From contig NZ_GL397067.1 in the NCBI RefSeq assembly GCF_000146325.1, forward strand, positions 1,820,860-1,884,859: DNA of 64,000 bases, given 5' to 3'. Shown here piece by piece: positions 54,415 through 63,564 of the stretch; the first letter of the stretch is position 1; the number at the start of each line of letters is the position of its first letter. Source of the stretch: Pediococcus acidilactici DSM 20284 (GTDB lineage: Bacteria; Bacillota; Bacilli; Lactobacillales; Lactobacillaceae). The position numbers were made by a program, and so were the translations under genes. Under the pieces are notes generated by a model. The model did not search any database, was not told the origin of the DNA, and saw only the letters and a list, made by a program, of their open reading frames with translations.

Positions 54415-55722
54415 TTAAACGTTAAGAATTGCGATAAACCCAATAAAAACGAAGAACAATCCGTACATCAACGGATGCACTTCCTTACCGCGCTTAGCAG
54501 CAATCATGGCAATTGGGTAACTGATAATCCCTAAGGCCATCCCATCTGAAATACTGTACGTCAACGGCATTCCAATAATAATTAAAAATGCAGGAATGGC
54601 AATTTCTAGACGATCCCAGTTAATTTCACGTGTCTGCTGTGCCATCAAAACTCCAACAATAATGAGTGCCGGCGCCGTTACTTGGGAAGTGACCACCGTT
54701 AGCAACGGGGAGAAGAAGATTCCCAAGATGAACATAATTCCGGTAATTACCACCGTGAAACCTGACCGGCCGCCTACCGCGATCCCAGCTGAGGATTCCA
54801 CAAACGCACCCACAGGCGAAGTCCCTAATAACGAACCCGTTAGCATGGCGGTCGAATCCGACATCAAAGCCTTACCGACCCGGGGCATTTTATTATCCTT
54901 CATAAATCCTGCCTGAGTAGCCAGTCCTACTAAAGTTCCCGCCGTGTCAAAGAAAGTTACCAATAAGAAGGTAAGGACTACCACCCAGAGTTGGAGGGTG
55001 TTAATGTCACCAACGTGTGAAACCGCGGTTAGAAAAGTTGGCTTTAAACTTGGCGCGGCAGCTAGCAGGTGGGTCGGCGCGTGAATTACTCCAGTTACCA
55101 TCCCGAATAGCGTGGTCAGAACCATCCCGAAGAAAATTGCCCCTGGGACCCGGCGAACCATTAGGATAATGGTAATCACCAAGCCAAACACTGTGATCCA
55201 GGTGGTTGGCGTGGTGAAGGACCCTAAGCCAACCATGGTGTCTGGATTAGCAACCACCAGACCACCTTGGCTCAATCCTAGAAAGGCAACGAACATCCCG
55301 ATCCCCGCTGAAATGGCATGTTTTAAATCAGCTGGAATGGCGTTGATAATTAATTCCCGTAATTTAAAAATTGTAATCAACAAGAAAATCATTGAAGCCA
55401 CGAATACTCCAGCCAAAGCGGTTTGCCAAGGCACCTTCATCCCAATAACTACTGAGTAAGCAAAAAAGGCGTTGATTCCTAGAGCCGGTGCGGAGGCAAT
55501 CGGATAGTTTGCCAAAATTCCCATTAAGAAACATCCAATTGCACTAGCTAAGGCCGTGGCGGTAAAAATAGCTCCCTTATCCATCCCCGAAGCGCCTAAA
55601 ACGTTTGGATTAACAAACATAATGTAGACCATCGAGATGTAAGTAGTGATTCCCGCAATAATCTCGGTTTTAAAATTCGTCTTCAATTGTTCAAATTGAA
55701 AATACTTAGCGATATTCTTCAA
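54415..55722 (-). CDS. NCS2-family purine permease (AzgA-like)
   Basis: The 435-residue protein has about twelve to fourteen hydrophobic segments and the AzgA-type signature set: AGITTYISMVYIMFVNPNVLG, APALGINAFFAYSVVIGM, AISAGIGMFVAFLGLSQ and TFFDTAGTLVGLATQAG. These import adenine, guanine or hypoxanthine with protons. No purine riboswitch was seen upstream. The 5' region (55723-55900) holds no gene. Confidence 0.92.
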   Translation of the reverse strand: MKNIAKYFQFEQLKTNFKTEIIAGITTYISMVYIMFVNPNVLGASGMDKGAIFTATALASAIGCFLMGILANYPIASAPALGINAFFAYSVVIGMKVPWQTALAGVFVASMIFLLITIFKLRELIINAIPADLKHAISAGIGMFVAFLGLSQGGLVVANPDTMVGLGSFTTPTTWITVFGLVITIILMVRRVPGAIFFGMVLTTLFGMVTGVIHAPTHLLAAAPSLKPTFLTAVSHVGDINTLQLWVVVLTFLLVTFFDTAGTLVGLATQAGFMKDNKMPRVGKALMSDSTAMLTGSLLGTSPVGAFVESSAGIAVGGRSGFTVVITGIMFILGIFFSPLLTVVTSQVTAPALIIVGVLMAQQTREINWDRLEIAIPAFLIIIGMPLTYSISDGMALGIISYPIAMIAAKRGKEVHPLMYGLFFVFIGFIAILNV

Positions 55723-55903
55723 AACTCTTTCTCCTTTTAGTTCGATTTAAACAAAAAATCACGTTGATATAGTCTACTCTAATCCTTAAAATAAGTAAAG
55801 TACGATATAGCATAAAATTATTTACAGATAAAGTTCGTGTTTTGCCAAAAATGTGCCAATTGCTAATCACCTTACTAATCCCCTCAGCAAATAATTCCTA
55901 CAC

Positions 55904-55942
55904 AAAAAGCACTCTTCCAAGTTTTAAGTCTTGGAAAAGTGC
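55904..55942 (-). terminator. Terminator of asnA
   Basis: A stem GCACTCTTCCAAG/CTTGGAAAAGTGC (55909-55921 with 55930-55942) is followed by TTTTT on the minus strand. Confidence 0.88.
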
Positions 55943-56006
55943 CCTTGCTTTGCAAGCCTACAATCCTTGTTTCGTTACCTTAATAAATCTACGCCCTTCG
56001 CCGCAT

Positions 56007-57023
56007 TTATAAAAGTTGAATTCTCGCATTTTTGCATTGTTCAACCATTGCTTGCGGCCAAATGCTGGCTTGTACTTCGCCAACGTGCGCCTTCCCCAAC
56101 AGCAACAAACATAGTCGCGATTGACCGATTCCGCCGCCAATTGTATACGGTAGTTCTTCGTTCAACAACGCCTTATGAAAAGGCAATTGACTACGGTCTT
56201 CGGCGTTAGCCATTTTTAATTGTCTGCGGAGCGCGTCTTCGTCAACCCTAATTCCCATACTAGAAAGCTCCAAAACACACTGCAAAGGAGCGTACCAAAA
56301 CAGAATATCACCGTTCAAGTTCCAATCGTCGTAATCGGGAGCCCGACCATCATGTCTTTTTCCAGACTTAAGGGGTCCACCGATTTTCATCAAAAAAACG
56401 CATCCTAACTCCTGCGTAATCGCCTTTTCCCGTTCCTCAGGACTTTTTTCAGGCCAGCGGTCTTCCAACTCCTGCGTCGTGACAAAATGGATTTTATCAG
56501 GTAGATGATAAACAGCCTGGGGATATTTATACCAAACTTCATGCTCCATATGCTTAATCACTTTAAAAATTTTACGGACGTGCTCCTTTAAAACTGCCGT
56601 AGTCCGTTCTTCTTTGGCAATAATTTTTTCCCAATCCCATTGATCAACGTAGATGGAATGCAAATTATCTAAATCTTCGTCTTTACGAATGGCGTTCATA
56701 TTGGTATAAATGCCCTCATGTAAGTCAAAATCGTTGCGCGATAAAGTCATTCTTTTCCATTTGGCTAGTGAATGAACAATTTCAATTTTATGGTTTGGCA
56801 AGTCTTGCATTGTAAAAGAAACCGGACTCTCCGTCCCGTTAAGATCATCATTAAGCCCCGTGGAGTGGTCGACAAACATTGGTGCCGAAACTCTTGATAA
56901 GTTCATCTCCTTACCAAATTCGTCTTGAAAGGTTTCGCGGATAAATCTAATCGCCCTTTGAGTTTCGCGTACGGACAATTTTGGTTCATATTTTTCTGGA
57001 ATTATTAAATGCATCTTCCTCAC
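56007..57023 (-). CDS. asnA: Aspartate-ammonia ligase (asparagine synthetase A)
   Basis: The 338-residue enzyme makes asparagine from aspartate, ammonia and ATP. It matches AsnA throughout: [18 protein letters not shown] near the start, [27 protein letters not shown] and the final [16 protein letters not shown]. The fold is that of class II tRNA synthetases. A T-box leader with an asparagine specifier codon precedes it, so it is made when uncharged tRNA-Asn rises. Confidence 0.97.
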   Translation of the reverse strand: MRKMHLIIPEKYEPKLSVRETQRAIRFIRETFQDEFGKEMNLSRVSAPMFVDHSTGLNDDLNGTESPVSFTMQDLPNHKIEIVHSLAKWKRMTLSRNDFDLHEGIYTNMNAIRKDEDLDNLHSIYVDQWDWEKIIAKEERTTAVLKEHVRKIFKVIKHMEHEVWYKYPQAVYHLPDKIHFVTTQELEDRWPEKSPEEREKAITQELGCVFLMKIGGPLKSGKRHDGRAPDYDDWNLNGDILFWYAPLQCVLELSSMGIRVDEDALRRQLKMANAEDRSQLPFHKALLNEELPYTIGGGIGQSRLCLLLLGKAHVGEVQASIWPQAMVEQCKNARIQLL

Positions 57024-57048
57024 TCCTTTTGAGATTAATTACAAAATA

Positions 57049-57327
57049 AAAAGCCTTCCGCCCCTAGAATACTAGGGACGAAAGACTTTCGCGGTACCAC
57101 CCAAGTTACCCATTCATCAGAACGGATCACCTCAAAACACGTACTAACATACGCTCCGGTGGTAACGGACCGGCAACGTCCAAGCCTAATCTGTGCGCGC
57201 TACATTTCAGCCTGGAGCTTACGGGAGTGTTATTCAACTAAATCGCCACTAATCAAGTTTCCACTATTTCTTGACTCACTGTTAGCGCAAAATAATTTAC
57301 TCGTCTCCCACGCTTTTTTTATTTTGT
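57049..57327 (-). promoter_or_regulatory. T-box leader (tRNA-Asn) of asnA
   Basis: The minus strand holds the T-box sequence GGGTGGTACCGCG and a terminator stem (TCCCTAG/CTAGGGG core) followed by TTTTTA at 57053-57048. Near the 5' end CGAGTAA (AGUA bulge) is followed by a specifier loop GAATAACACTCC with codon AAC at 57231-57229, which is asparagine. The gene behind it, asnA, agrees. Confidence 0.92.
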
Positions 57328-57333
57328 GGCACA

Positions 57334-57361
57334 ATGATAACACAATTAGAAATCTAATCAA
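57334..57361 (-). promoter_or_regulatory. Promoter of asnA
   Basis: On the minus strand TTGATT (57361-57356) and TATCAT (57339-57334) are 16 bases apart, just upstream of the T-box leader. Bases 57362-57507 show no gene. Confidence 0.7.
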
Positions 57362-57507
57362 ACATTTAGTTTTAAAATAGCTAAATTTTACTTAGTCGCA
57401 GTTTTTTGCTGGCCCTCCTAAGCTAACCCGACCATCCGCCAATAATATTGCTATCGTTAGTCCCACTAATGCAGTATTCAAGCCTATTTTCCCAAGCTGC
57501 TAACCTA

Positions 57508-57551
57508 AAAAGCCGCTTAGCGAAGTTAACACTTCACCAAACGGCTTTTTA
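57508..57551 (-). terminator. Terminator of pepO
   Basis: AAAAAGCCG/CGGCTTTTT (57508-57516 with 57543-57551) encloses GAAGT/ACTTC. A T run follows on the minus strand. Confidence 0.85.
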
Positions 57552-57595
57552 ATCAACTAAATTATTCAGTAATTTTCCTGCACTAAGTCCTGAAA

Positions 57596-59509
57596 TTACC
57601 AGATTTGCACCCGTTTTTCTGGAGCCATGTACATTCCATCACCGGGTTCTACGTCAAAGGTGTCGTAGAATTCTTGGAAATTTTGAACTTGAACGTTTGC
57701 CCGCAGTTTGGATGGGGCGTGAACGTCAATAGCTAGCAGTAGCTGTTCCCGTTCTGGGGTTGCCTTAGTCCGCCAAATCCGCGCCCAATTTGTAAAGAAT
57801 TCCTCTAAGTTAGCATCGTCAGTATCCTTAGTCGCCTCTAATGCCGCACTAAGTCCGCCATCATCAGCAACGTTTTCCGTTACCACCAACTTACCGTTAA
57901 CTTTGCCGCCCGCAAATGGCAGTCCATCAAATTCTTGAACCATGGCTTCGGATAGTTCATGGAAGTGATCTAAATCAGCTTGCGTCCACCAGTTGTCCAT
58001 ATTGCCATATTCGTCAAAGAGGGCCCCGTTAGGATCAAAGGCGTGCGAAATTTCGTGAGCCATTACCGCACCAATTCCACCGTAATTTTGGCTAGCAGTT
58101 TGTTTCAAGCTGTAGAACGGCGCTTGCAAAATCGCTGCTGGGAAACAGATTAAATTGCCTTCCGGAGAGTAATAAGCATTCACCGTATCCGCACTCATGT
58201 GCCATTCACTGCGGTCAACCTTTTTACCGTACTTGGCTAACTGGTCTTCAAGGAAAATCCGCGAGAAGTTTTGTACGTTTTCAACTAAACTGCCACCCTG
58301 AGCTGCAGTTTTCGTTTTTAATTTCTTATAAACTGGTTTCAGTTCATCTGGATAACCCACCAAGATCTTCAAAGAACGTAACTTAGTAATCGCCTTTTGT
58401 TTGGTGGCTTCCCCTAGCCAGTCGTTGTTTGCCAAGCGCTTTTCGTAAACGTTTATCATGGCAACCACCATTTCGTGAACGTCTTTTTTAGCTGCTTCCC
58501 CGAAGTAACGGTGGCCGTAGTATTCGCCTACCACTTGGCTAAACGTCCGGCGTGCTAGATAAAAGGCACTCTTTTCTTGCGGCATGGAAACTTTCTGTCC
58601 GGACAACGCTCGTCCGTACATTCCGCCAATTTGTCGGAACTCTTCGCTAAGATACCCCGTCAATGAACGGACCATGTTAACGTACGCCCAGCTCTTAAAG
58701 TCGGCAAAAGTCTCGTCATTAGCCACTTGGTTGAGGTTTTCATAGAAACGAGGTTCGGTAACAATAATTTGTTCTGGTTGCGTACCTAACAATTCTTGAA
58801 CTAATTTTTTAACATCAATACTTTGAACTTTATCCGCAAACTGCGTAAATTCCATTGGATTATAGAGTTTCGCAACGTCACTAAGTTCTTCCGAGTTTTT
58901 ACGGTATGGTGCTAAGCTAGCGTCAAACCGTTTGGCTTGTTCAACAATCTCGTGCGCCTCTTCAGGTGACTTACCAATCTTTACCAAGAGCTGGTTCATC
59001 ATTTCGGTAAAGATTTTCATTAGTTGTGGTCCATTGGGGTTATCGGCGTCGTAATAAGTTTTATCTGGCAAAATCAAGCTAACGCCCCCAGCCCACAAAA
59101 CGTTACGTTTGTCAGCACCGTCACCCTTTAAATCGGGTTCAATTCCGATATCCACCGGTAAATCAACCCCGTTATAGAATAATTCCTTTAGGTTAGCGTT
59201 GACGTCATCCCAATTTTGCAGTTTTTCAATTTGTGCAAGGTATGGCAATAACGGAGCCACTCTATCCGCATCCCGTTGTTGAAAGTCCGCCGCCATTTCA
59301 TAAAACTTAATAAATTCGGCCAACTCGGGAGTATCTGGTTCAACTTCGTGATTCCGCATTTCGGCAAAATCCTTCATTAACTGTTTATCAACTCCGTCAA
59401 CGAGGTCCATAAAACCTCCGGTCGAGGAATGGTCGTCTGGAATTTTAGCCGTTTTTAGCCATTCTCCGTTGACTGCATCATAAAAATCTTCTTTAACTGA
59501 ACTTGTCAT
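57596..59509 (-). CDS. pepO: M13-family endopeptidase (PepO-like)
   Basis: From ATG 59509, behind GGGAGGAAAG, the protein is 637 residues, the usual length of lactic PepO. The zinc site is VMAHEISHAFDP (HExxH) with the third ligand in VTENVADDGGLSA (ExxxD). No signal peptide or membrane anchor, unlike eukaryotic neprilysin, so it acts in the cytoplasm on oligopeptides. Monocistronic. Confidence 0.95.
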   Translation of the reverse strand: MTSSVKEDFYDAVNGEWLKTAKIPDDHSSTGGFMDLVDGVDKQLMKDFAEMRNHEVEPDTPELAEFIKFYEMAADFQQRDADRVAPLLPYLAQIEKLQNWDDVNANLKELFYNGVDLPVDIGIEPDLKGDGADKRNVLWAGGVSLILPDKTYYDADNPNGPQLMKIFTEMMNQLLVKIGKSPEEAHEIVEQAKRFDASLAPYRKNSEELSDVAKLYNPMEFTQFADKVQSIDVKKLVQELLGTQPEQIIVTEPRFYENLNQVANDETFADFKSWAYVNMVRSLTGYLSEEFRQIGGMYGRALSGQKVSMPQEKSAFYLARRTFSQVVGEYYGHRYFGEAAKKDVHEMVVAMINVYEKRLANNDWLGEATKQKAITKLRSLKILVGYPDELKPVYKKLKTKTAAQGGSLVENVQNFSRIFLEDQLAKYGKKVDRSEWHMSADTVNAYYSPEGNLICFPAAILQAPFYSLKQTASQNYGGIGAVMAHEISHAFDPNGALFDEYGNMDNWWTQADLDHFHELSEAMVQEFDGLPFAGGKVNGKLVVTENVADDGGLSAALEATKDTDDANLEEFFTNWARIWRTKATPEREQLLLAIDVHAPSKLRANVQVQNFQEFYDTFDVEPGDGMYMAPEKRVQIW

Positions 59510-59560
59510 TTTCTTTCCTCCCATTCTGTTTTTCCACAGTTCTATTATACACGGGCTTCA

Positions 59561-60532
59561 TTAAGAAACGGCGTCATGCATGTAGCGGGCAATTTCTTCG
59601 CCGTTCATGTGATTGCTTAACCCCACTTGGAGTTTGATCCGCGCCTTTTGTCCGTTAAGTCCCTGGCAGAAGATCACTCCCATCCGTTCTAAGTCAATGC
59701 CGCCGCCAACGTAATCGTAAATTGGTTCAGCAAGCCCGTTGTAGCATCGGGAAACCATTACTACTGGAATTCCCTTTTTAATCAATTTTTGAATGGGTTC
59801 TACCACTTCAACTGGCAAATTTCCCGCACCAAGTCCTTCAATAACGATCCCCTTAGTTTCTGGGCGATCTAGCGTCTCAAAAATGGCTCCTGGAATTCCT
59901 GCGTAAGCCTTAACTAAGTAAACACCAGAAACTAGCTCGTCAATATCACAAACTTGTTGGCTAATTAAGGCTTGGAAGAAACGAATATCCCGTTTGTATA
60001 CAATTCCTAACGGTCCAAACGTTGGCGTCCGGAAAGTATCTACGTTAGTTGTGTGGGTTTTAGTAACAAACCGGGCGGTGTGAATTTCATCATTCATGAC
60101 TACTAACACGCCCTTGCCCGTAGCTTCGTCGGAAGCCGCCGTTAAAATCGCACTTTGGAAATTATAAACACCATCAGAACCAAGCTCGTTAGAAGAACGC
60201 ATTGCGCCCGTTAAAACAATTGGAATCACGCTTGGAATCGTAAGATCAAGGAAATAAGCCGTTTCTTCGAGCGTATCGGTACCGTGGGTAATTACGATTC
60301 CGTCACATTCATCATTGTCGATTGCCTTTTTGACTCGTTTTTTAATTACCAGCATATCTTCTGGGGTAATGTGTTCTGAAGGCTTATTTAATACGACTTC
60401 GTTTGCCAAATCAATATTTTCGTTAATAAATTGGGTATCCAATAACGGATTTTCTTCGTTAGTCTTTACCTTATCATTACTAGCCGACATCGAAATTGTT
60501 CCGCCAGTGTGTAATGCCAATATTTTTTTCAT
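59561..60532 (-). CDS. ansA: Type I L-asparaginase
   Basis: The 323-residue enzyme splits asparagine to aspartate and ammonia. The two catalytic threonine regions are LALHTGGTISMSA (12-16) and VITHGTDTLEETAYF, with the Lys of the triad in GAMRSSNELGSDG context. No signal peptide, so cytoplasmic. It lies close to asnA, which makes the reverse compound; the two genes are separated by pepO and regulated apart. Confidence 0.93.
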   Translation of the reverse strand: MKKILALHTGGTISMSASNDKVKTNEENPLLDTQFINENIDLANEVVLNKPSEHITPEDMLVIKKRVKKAIDNDECDGIVITHGTDTLEETAYFLDLTIPSVIPIVLTGAMRSSNELGSDGVYNFQSAILTAASDEATGKGVLVVMNDEIHTARFVTKTHTTNVDTFRTPTFGPLGIVYKRDIRFFQALISQQVCDIDELVSGVYLVKAYAGIPGAIFETLDRPETKGIVIEGLGAGNLPVEVVEPIQKLIKKGIPVVMVSRCYNGLAEPIYDYVGGGIDLERMGVIFCQGLNGQKARIKLQVGLSNHMNGEEIARYMHDAVS

Positions 60533-60640
60533 CTGCTTTACCTCTTCTAGGATTAATTAGTCCTATCATATCATTTCTAAACTATTTACACCGGTCAGAA
60601 ATGCGTTAAAATAATTCTATTAATTTAGGAGATTTTACTC

Positions 60641-61399
60641 ATGACGAAAACAAAAATCAATTGGCAGCTAAGCTACGACATTGGAATTGCGGGCATCGCC
60701 CTCTTTTCATTCCTAATCGTCGTGGGCTCGTTTTTGGATCCCCATGCCATCCGTTTAAGCGCTCCACCATTAGCCCATTTATTAAATGTTTTACTGCTCC
60801 TTTATACGATCGATTTTTTCTATCGCCTAGCCATCAGTAGGCACTGGCAAAGATTTCTCTTTGATAACACTTTTGATTTATTATCGTTAATTCCGCTGCA
60901 TCCGGCCTTCGCTATTTTTCGAATTGGCCGGGTTTGGCGACTAATTCGGCACCACCACTTACTCTGGCGATTTGGTTTGGATGGTAAACTTTCCAAAACT
61001 GTGCACCGTTTTGTTTACTCATCAGGATTTTTGAACCTTTTTACCGCTAGTATGTTCATCTTAGTATTGAGCTCCTTGATGTATTCCATAGTGGAGAAGG
61101 TCCCGTACCCATCCGCGCTTTGGTGGGCAATTACCACGGCAACGACGGTTGGATATGGCGATATTTCTCCCGCCACCAACGTCGGTAAGTTTATCGCCGC
61201 CTTCTTAATGATCGCCGGGGTTGGTTTTATCGGTTTGTTAACCAGTACAATTACGGGATTTTTCACGAGTCAAACTACCGACGCTAATAAAGATGATTTT
61301 AGTCGGCTATTTGAAAAAATCGACCAGTTGGATCATAAGGTCGACCACTTGCAACGCGAACTTAATTTAGAACGTAAAAAAAATCGGCATAAAAAATAG
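60641..61399 (+). CDS. Voltage-gated-like potassium channel
   Basis: The 252-residue protein has about five to six hydrophobic segments. A charged helix RIGRVWRLIRHHHLLWR corresponds to S4, and the pore loop holds TVGYGD, the K+ selectivity filter. The last segment ends at residue 210 and a charged coiled-coil (LDHKVDHLQRELNLERKK) closes the protein. It lacks an RCK/TrkA-N domain. It is divergent from ansA. Confidence 0.92.
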   Translation: MTKTKINWQLSYDIGIAGIALFSFLIVVGSFLDPHAIRLSAPPLAHLLNVLLLLYTIDFFYRLAISRHWQRFLFDNTFDLLSLIPLHPAFAIFRIGRVWRLIRHHHLLWRFGLDGKLSKTVHRFVYSSGFLNLFTASMFILVLSSLMYSIVEKVPYPSALWWAITTATTVGYGDISPATNVGKFIAAFLMIAGVGFIGLLTSTITGFFTSQTTDANKDDFSRLFEKIDQLDHKVDHLQRELNLERKKNRHKK

Positions 61400-61442
61400 G
61401 CTGAGGAAATTGGGCATTATCCCAATCCTCAGCCTGTTTTAT
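61399..61442. terminator. Bidirectional terminator
   Basis: A stem AGGCTGAGGA...TCCTCAGCCT with an inner TTGGG/CCCAA pairing and T tail lies between the convergent channel and aquaporin genes. Confidence 0.85.
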
Positions 61443-61453
61443 TACTCAGCTAA

Positions 61454-62107
61454 TTATTCAGCTTCACTACCTAGAGCCTTAGCTACAACGGCAGCAACTG
61501 CACCACCAACTAGTGGAGCAACCACGTAAACCCAGAAGTGGGATAACGCACTGCCACCCACTAAAATAGCAGGTCCAAAACTCCGTGCGGGGTTCAATGA
61601 ACCACCAGTTAAGTTTAAGGTTGCGATGATCATCAATGCCAAAGTTAGGCCAATAATCAATCCAGCAAAGCTAGCATTGCCGTATTGCTTGCTAGTAACG
61701 AACAGAATTACTAATACAAACAAGAACGTAACCAATGCTTCGGTAACTAACGCAGGGAACGCCGAAATTTTAGTGAAATCAGTTTGACCCAAGTTAGCTG
61801 TGGAAGCACCCATTGCGGAAAGGAAGTACTTCACCATTCCGGAAGCCAAAACCGCTCCGATAAATTGGGAAATCACGTAATAAACGGCATCTGCACCGCT
61901 AATCCGTTTGTTAATCCACATTCCAAGAGTAACTGCGGGGTTAAAGTGTCCCCCTGAAATTGCTCCTACTGAATAAGCCATAATGGTTACGGCTAACCCA
62001 AAGGCTAATCCAATTCCAACTACGTTTGCATGAGCAATTGTTACTGCTGCCGTTCCTACAAAGACCAATACAAAAGTACCAATAAGTTCTGAAATATACT
62101 TACGCAT
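61454..62107 (-). CDS. Aquaporin (AqpZ/GlpF family)
   Basis: From ATG 62107, 8 bases behind AAAGGAG, the protein is 217 residues with six hydrophobic segments and the two NPA boxes: GHFNPAVTLG and GSLNPARSFGPA. The short second-half loop and ARS after NPA point to a water-specific AqpZ-like channel rather than a glycerol facilitator, but selectivity cannot be settled. Single gene. Confidence 0.93.
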   Translation of the reverse strand: MRKYISELIGTFVLVFVGTAAVTIAHANVVGIGLAFGLAVTIMAYSVGAISGGHFNPAVTLGMWINKRISGADAVYYVISQFIGAVLASGMVKYFLSAMGASTANLGQTDFTKISAFPALVTEALVTFLFVLVILFVTSKQYGNASFAGLIIGLTLALMIIATLNLTGGSLNPARSFGPAILVGGSALSHFWVYVVAPLVGGAVAAVVAKALGSEAE

Positions 62108-62278
62108 ATAAATGGTCTCCTTTCTATATAGTAAATAATAAAAAATAATGCAAATAGCATTGTATACCAATTTAGAAGCATTCTCAAATTAAGAGATTTA
62201 TAAAGTAGGGGTTTGTTAGAACGGTTGGTTAATATTTATGCTAAAATATTACTAGAAATATAATCAGGAGGAGTTTAC

Positions 62279-62701
62279 ATGGCAAATTTTGACGTAAATA
62301 TTATCGACCAACCCACCGCGAAGGCAATGCTTGTAGAATTTAAGAGCCAACGGCAGGATAACGTCCCCGTTTTAAAGCACCCTGGGCACTATATTCTTCC
62401 TGATTACAAGCTAACTCGGCAACGAAAAGCCTTCAAGATTCGCAAACATACTTACCTGACTAAAAAGTTTCGTTCTTACGTCGCTTTAGATTCCGCAAAC
62501 GGACACACCCTTTGGATGCGCAACTTTGGTAGTTTATCGGAAGCAGTTTTTTGGCTTGAAACCGGAATGAAAATTGGGGATACGGATACCGATGCTCGCT
62601 TTTCATACAAGAAATGGAAAGTTGCTCACGAAGAAGATATTGAAAAGCTAAAGGATGAATTACGAGCTAAAAGTAAGGCTAAGGAAGCCAAAAAAGGGTA
62701 A
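62279..62701 (+). CDS. Hypothetical protein (140 aa)
   Basis: AGGAGGAG precedes the ATG. The product is soluble and basic, with KLTRQRKAFKIRKHTYLTKKF in the middle and a charged, probably coiled tail EEDIEKLKDELRAKSKAKEAKK. No recognisable domain or membrane segment. It follows the aquaporin promoter divergently and ends in a terminator. No function is offered. Confidence 0.75.
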   Translation: MANFDVNIIDQPTAKAMLVEFKSQRQDNVPVLKHPGHYILPDYKLTRQRKAFKIRKHTYLTKKFRSYVALDSANGHTLWMRNFGSLSEAVFWLETGMKIGDTDTDARFSYKKWKVAHEEDIEKLKDELRAKSKAKEAKKG

Positions 62702-62769
62702 TTACTTAACGATGTTTTAAGCAATTTTTAAACGGTATTGCACTTTTATTTGGTAATTTATATACTATC

Positions 62770-62800
62770 GGGGCGAGAATTTTTTCGAGCCCCTATTTTT
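62770..62800 (+). terminator. Terminator
   Basis: A stem GGGGC/GCCCC (62770-62774 with 62789-62793) with a T tail TATTTTT follows the 62279 gene. Confidence 0.8.
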
Positions 62801-62932
62801 ATCAATTAATAATCTTACAAAGATAAAACAATTTTTACCGCAGAATTTAACGTCTTACAAAAACAACCTTTTTGTCACCTTTTCAATTGAAAACTGATCT
62901 ATTGCCTAAACTAATTTAAGGAGAGCAGATTT

Positions 62933-63271
62933 ATGTCTACCGAAAATAAATTTTTAAGTTCACTTTCATATTTCAGCATCTTTTTTCTACCAATTATTTT
63001 TCCAATTATCGTGATGGTACTTACCAGTAATGTCCAGTATGCACCTGCTCATCGACACGCAATTACGGCGTTTTGGCTTCACCTCATTCCCGTCATTTTG
63101 TTGCCGTTAGGTTTTGGGTTGGGAATTCTCGCTACTGCGCACAGCTTTACGGGAAATCATTTTCCAACCACCTCTTTGGTACTGTTCTTAATTGTGGGAT
63201 TAATGGGAATTGTGGCTTTGGCCCTCTTCATTTATAACATCTATAAAGGTGTGAAGATTTGGGTGGAATAG
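62933..63271 (+). CDS. DUF4870-type small membrane protein
   Basis: The 112-residue protein has three to four hydrophobic segments (about 12-30, 45-65, 80-108). The blocks SSLSYFSIFFLPIIFPIIVMVL and YAPAHRHAITAFWLHL match DUF4870, a family of small membrane proteins of unknown role. AAGGAG precedes the ATG. Its TAG stop is followed three bases later by a family A element. Confidence 0.82.
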   Translation: MSTENKFLSSLSYFSIFFLPIIFPIIVMVLTSNVQYAPAHRHAITAFWLHLIPVILLPLGFGLGILATAHSFTGNHFPTTSLVLFLIVGLMGIVALALFIYNIYKGVKIWVE

Positions 63272-63273
63272 TT

Positions 63274-63402
63274 TAGAGCGCTCCAGAACCCGGGTAAATC
63301 TTGAGGCTTAACAGAATTAAGGTATTAATCGTGAATTGCGATTAATACCTTAATTTAGTTATCTGGAGAGATTTGGGTTCTGGAATGCATTTCGCCTATA
63401 TC
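63274..63402 (+). repeat. Family A 3'-element, one unit
   Basis: It begins TAGAGCGCTCCAGAACCCGG just behind the DUF4870 gene. The hairpin is AATTAAGGTATTAATCG/CGATTAATACCTTAATT, fully paired. It ends in CTGGAATGCATTTCGCCT. The left part ACAGAATTAAGG matches the 8300 copy. Confidence 0.8.
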
Positions 63403-63491
63403 ACATTAACGTGTTGAAATTAAATATAACTATCAAAACTCGCTAATCGCCTCCACGACGCTTAGTAAGTTTTAATTTAGCATTGAAATTT

Positions 63492-63517
63492 ACTACCAAA
63501 AAATATTTTTTGGTAGT
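63492..63517. terminator. Palindrome, possible terminator
   Basis: A perfect 26-base palindrome with arms ACTACCAAAAAAT and ATTTTTTGGTAGT. It stands between the DUF4870 gene and the promoter of the RNA that follows, and insulates them. Confidence 0.65.
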
Positions 63518-63531
63518 TTCGAGTCTTTATA

Positions 63532-63560
63532 TTGCAACCGCTTACAACTTGTGATAATAT
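63532..63560 (+). promoter_or_regulatory. Strong promoter with overlapping cre site
   Basis: A -35 TTGCAA (63532-63537), 17-base spacer and -10 TAATAT (63555-63560). The -35 is inside TTGCAACCGCTTACAA (63532-63547), which matches the CcpA consensus WTGNAANCGNWNNCAW at every defined position. Bound CcpA would block the promoter. Confidence 0.8.
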
Positions 63561-63564
63561 TCTA

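Noticed and set aside
55830-55845. PurBox-like AAACACGAACTTT upstream of the purine permease
   Set aside because: Two mismatches to the usual PurR box and no second, inverted box at the normal distance.
57362-57507. Intergenic stretch between the asnA promoter and the pepO terminator
   Set aside because: Read in both directions; no gene, repeat family member or convincing hairpin seen.
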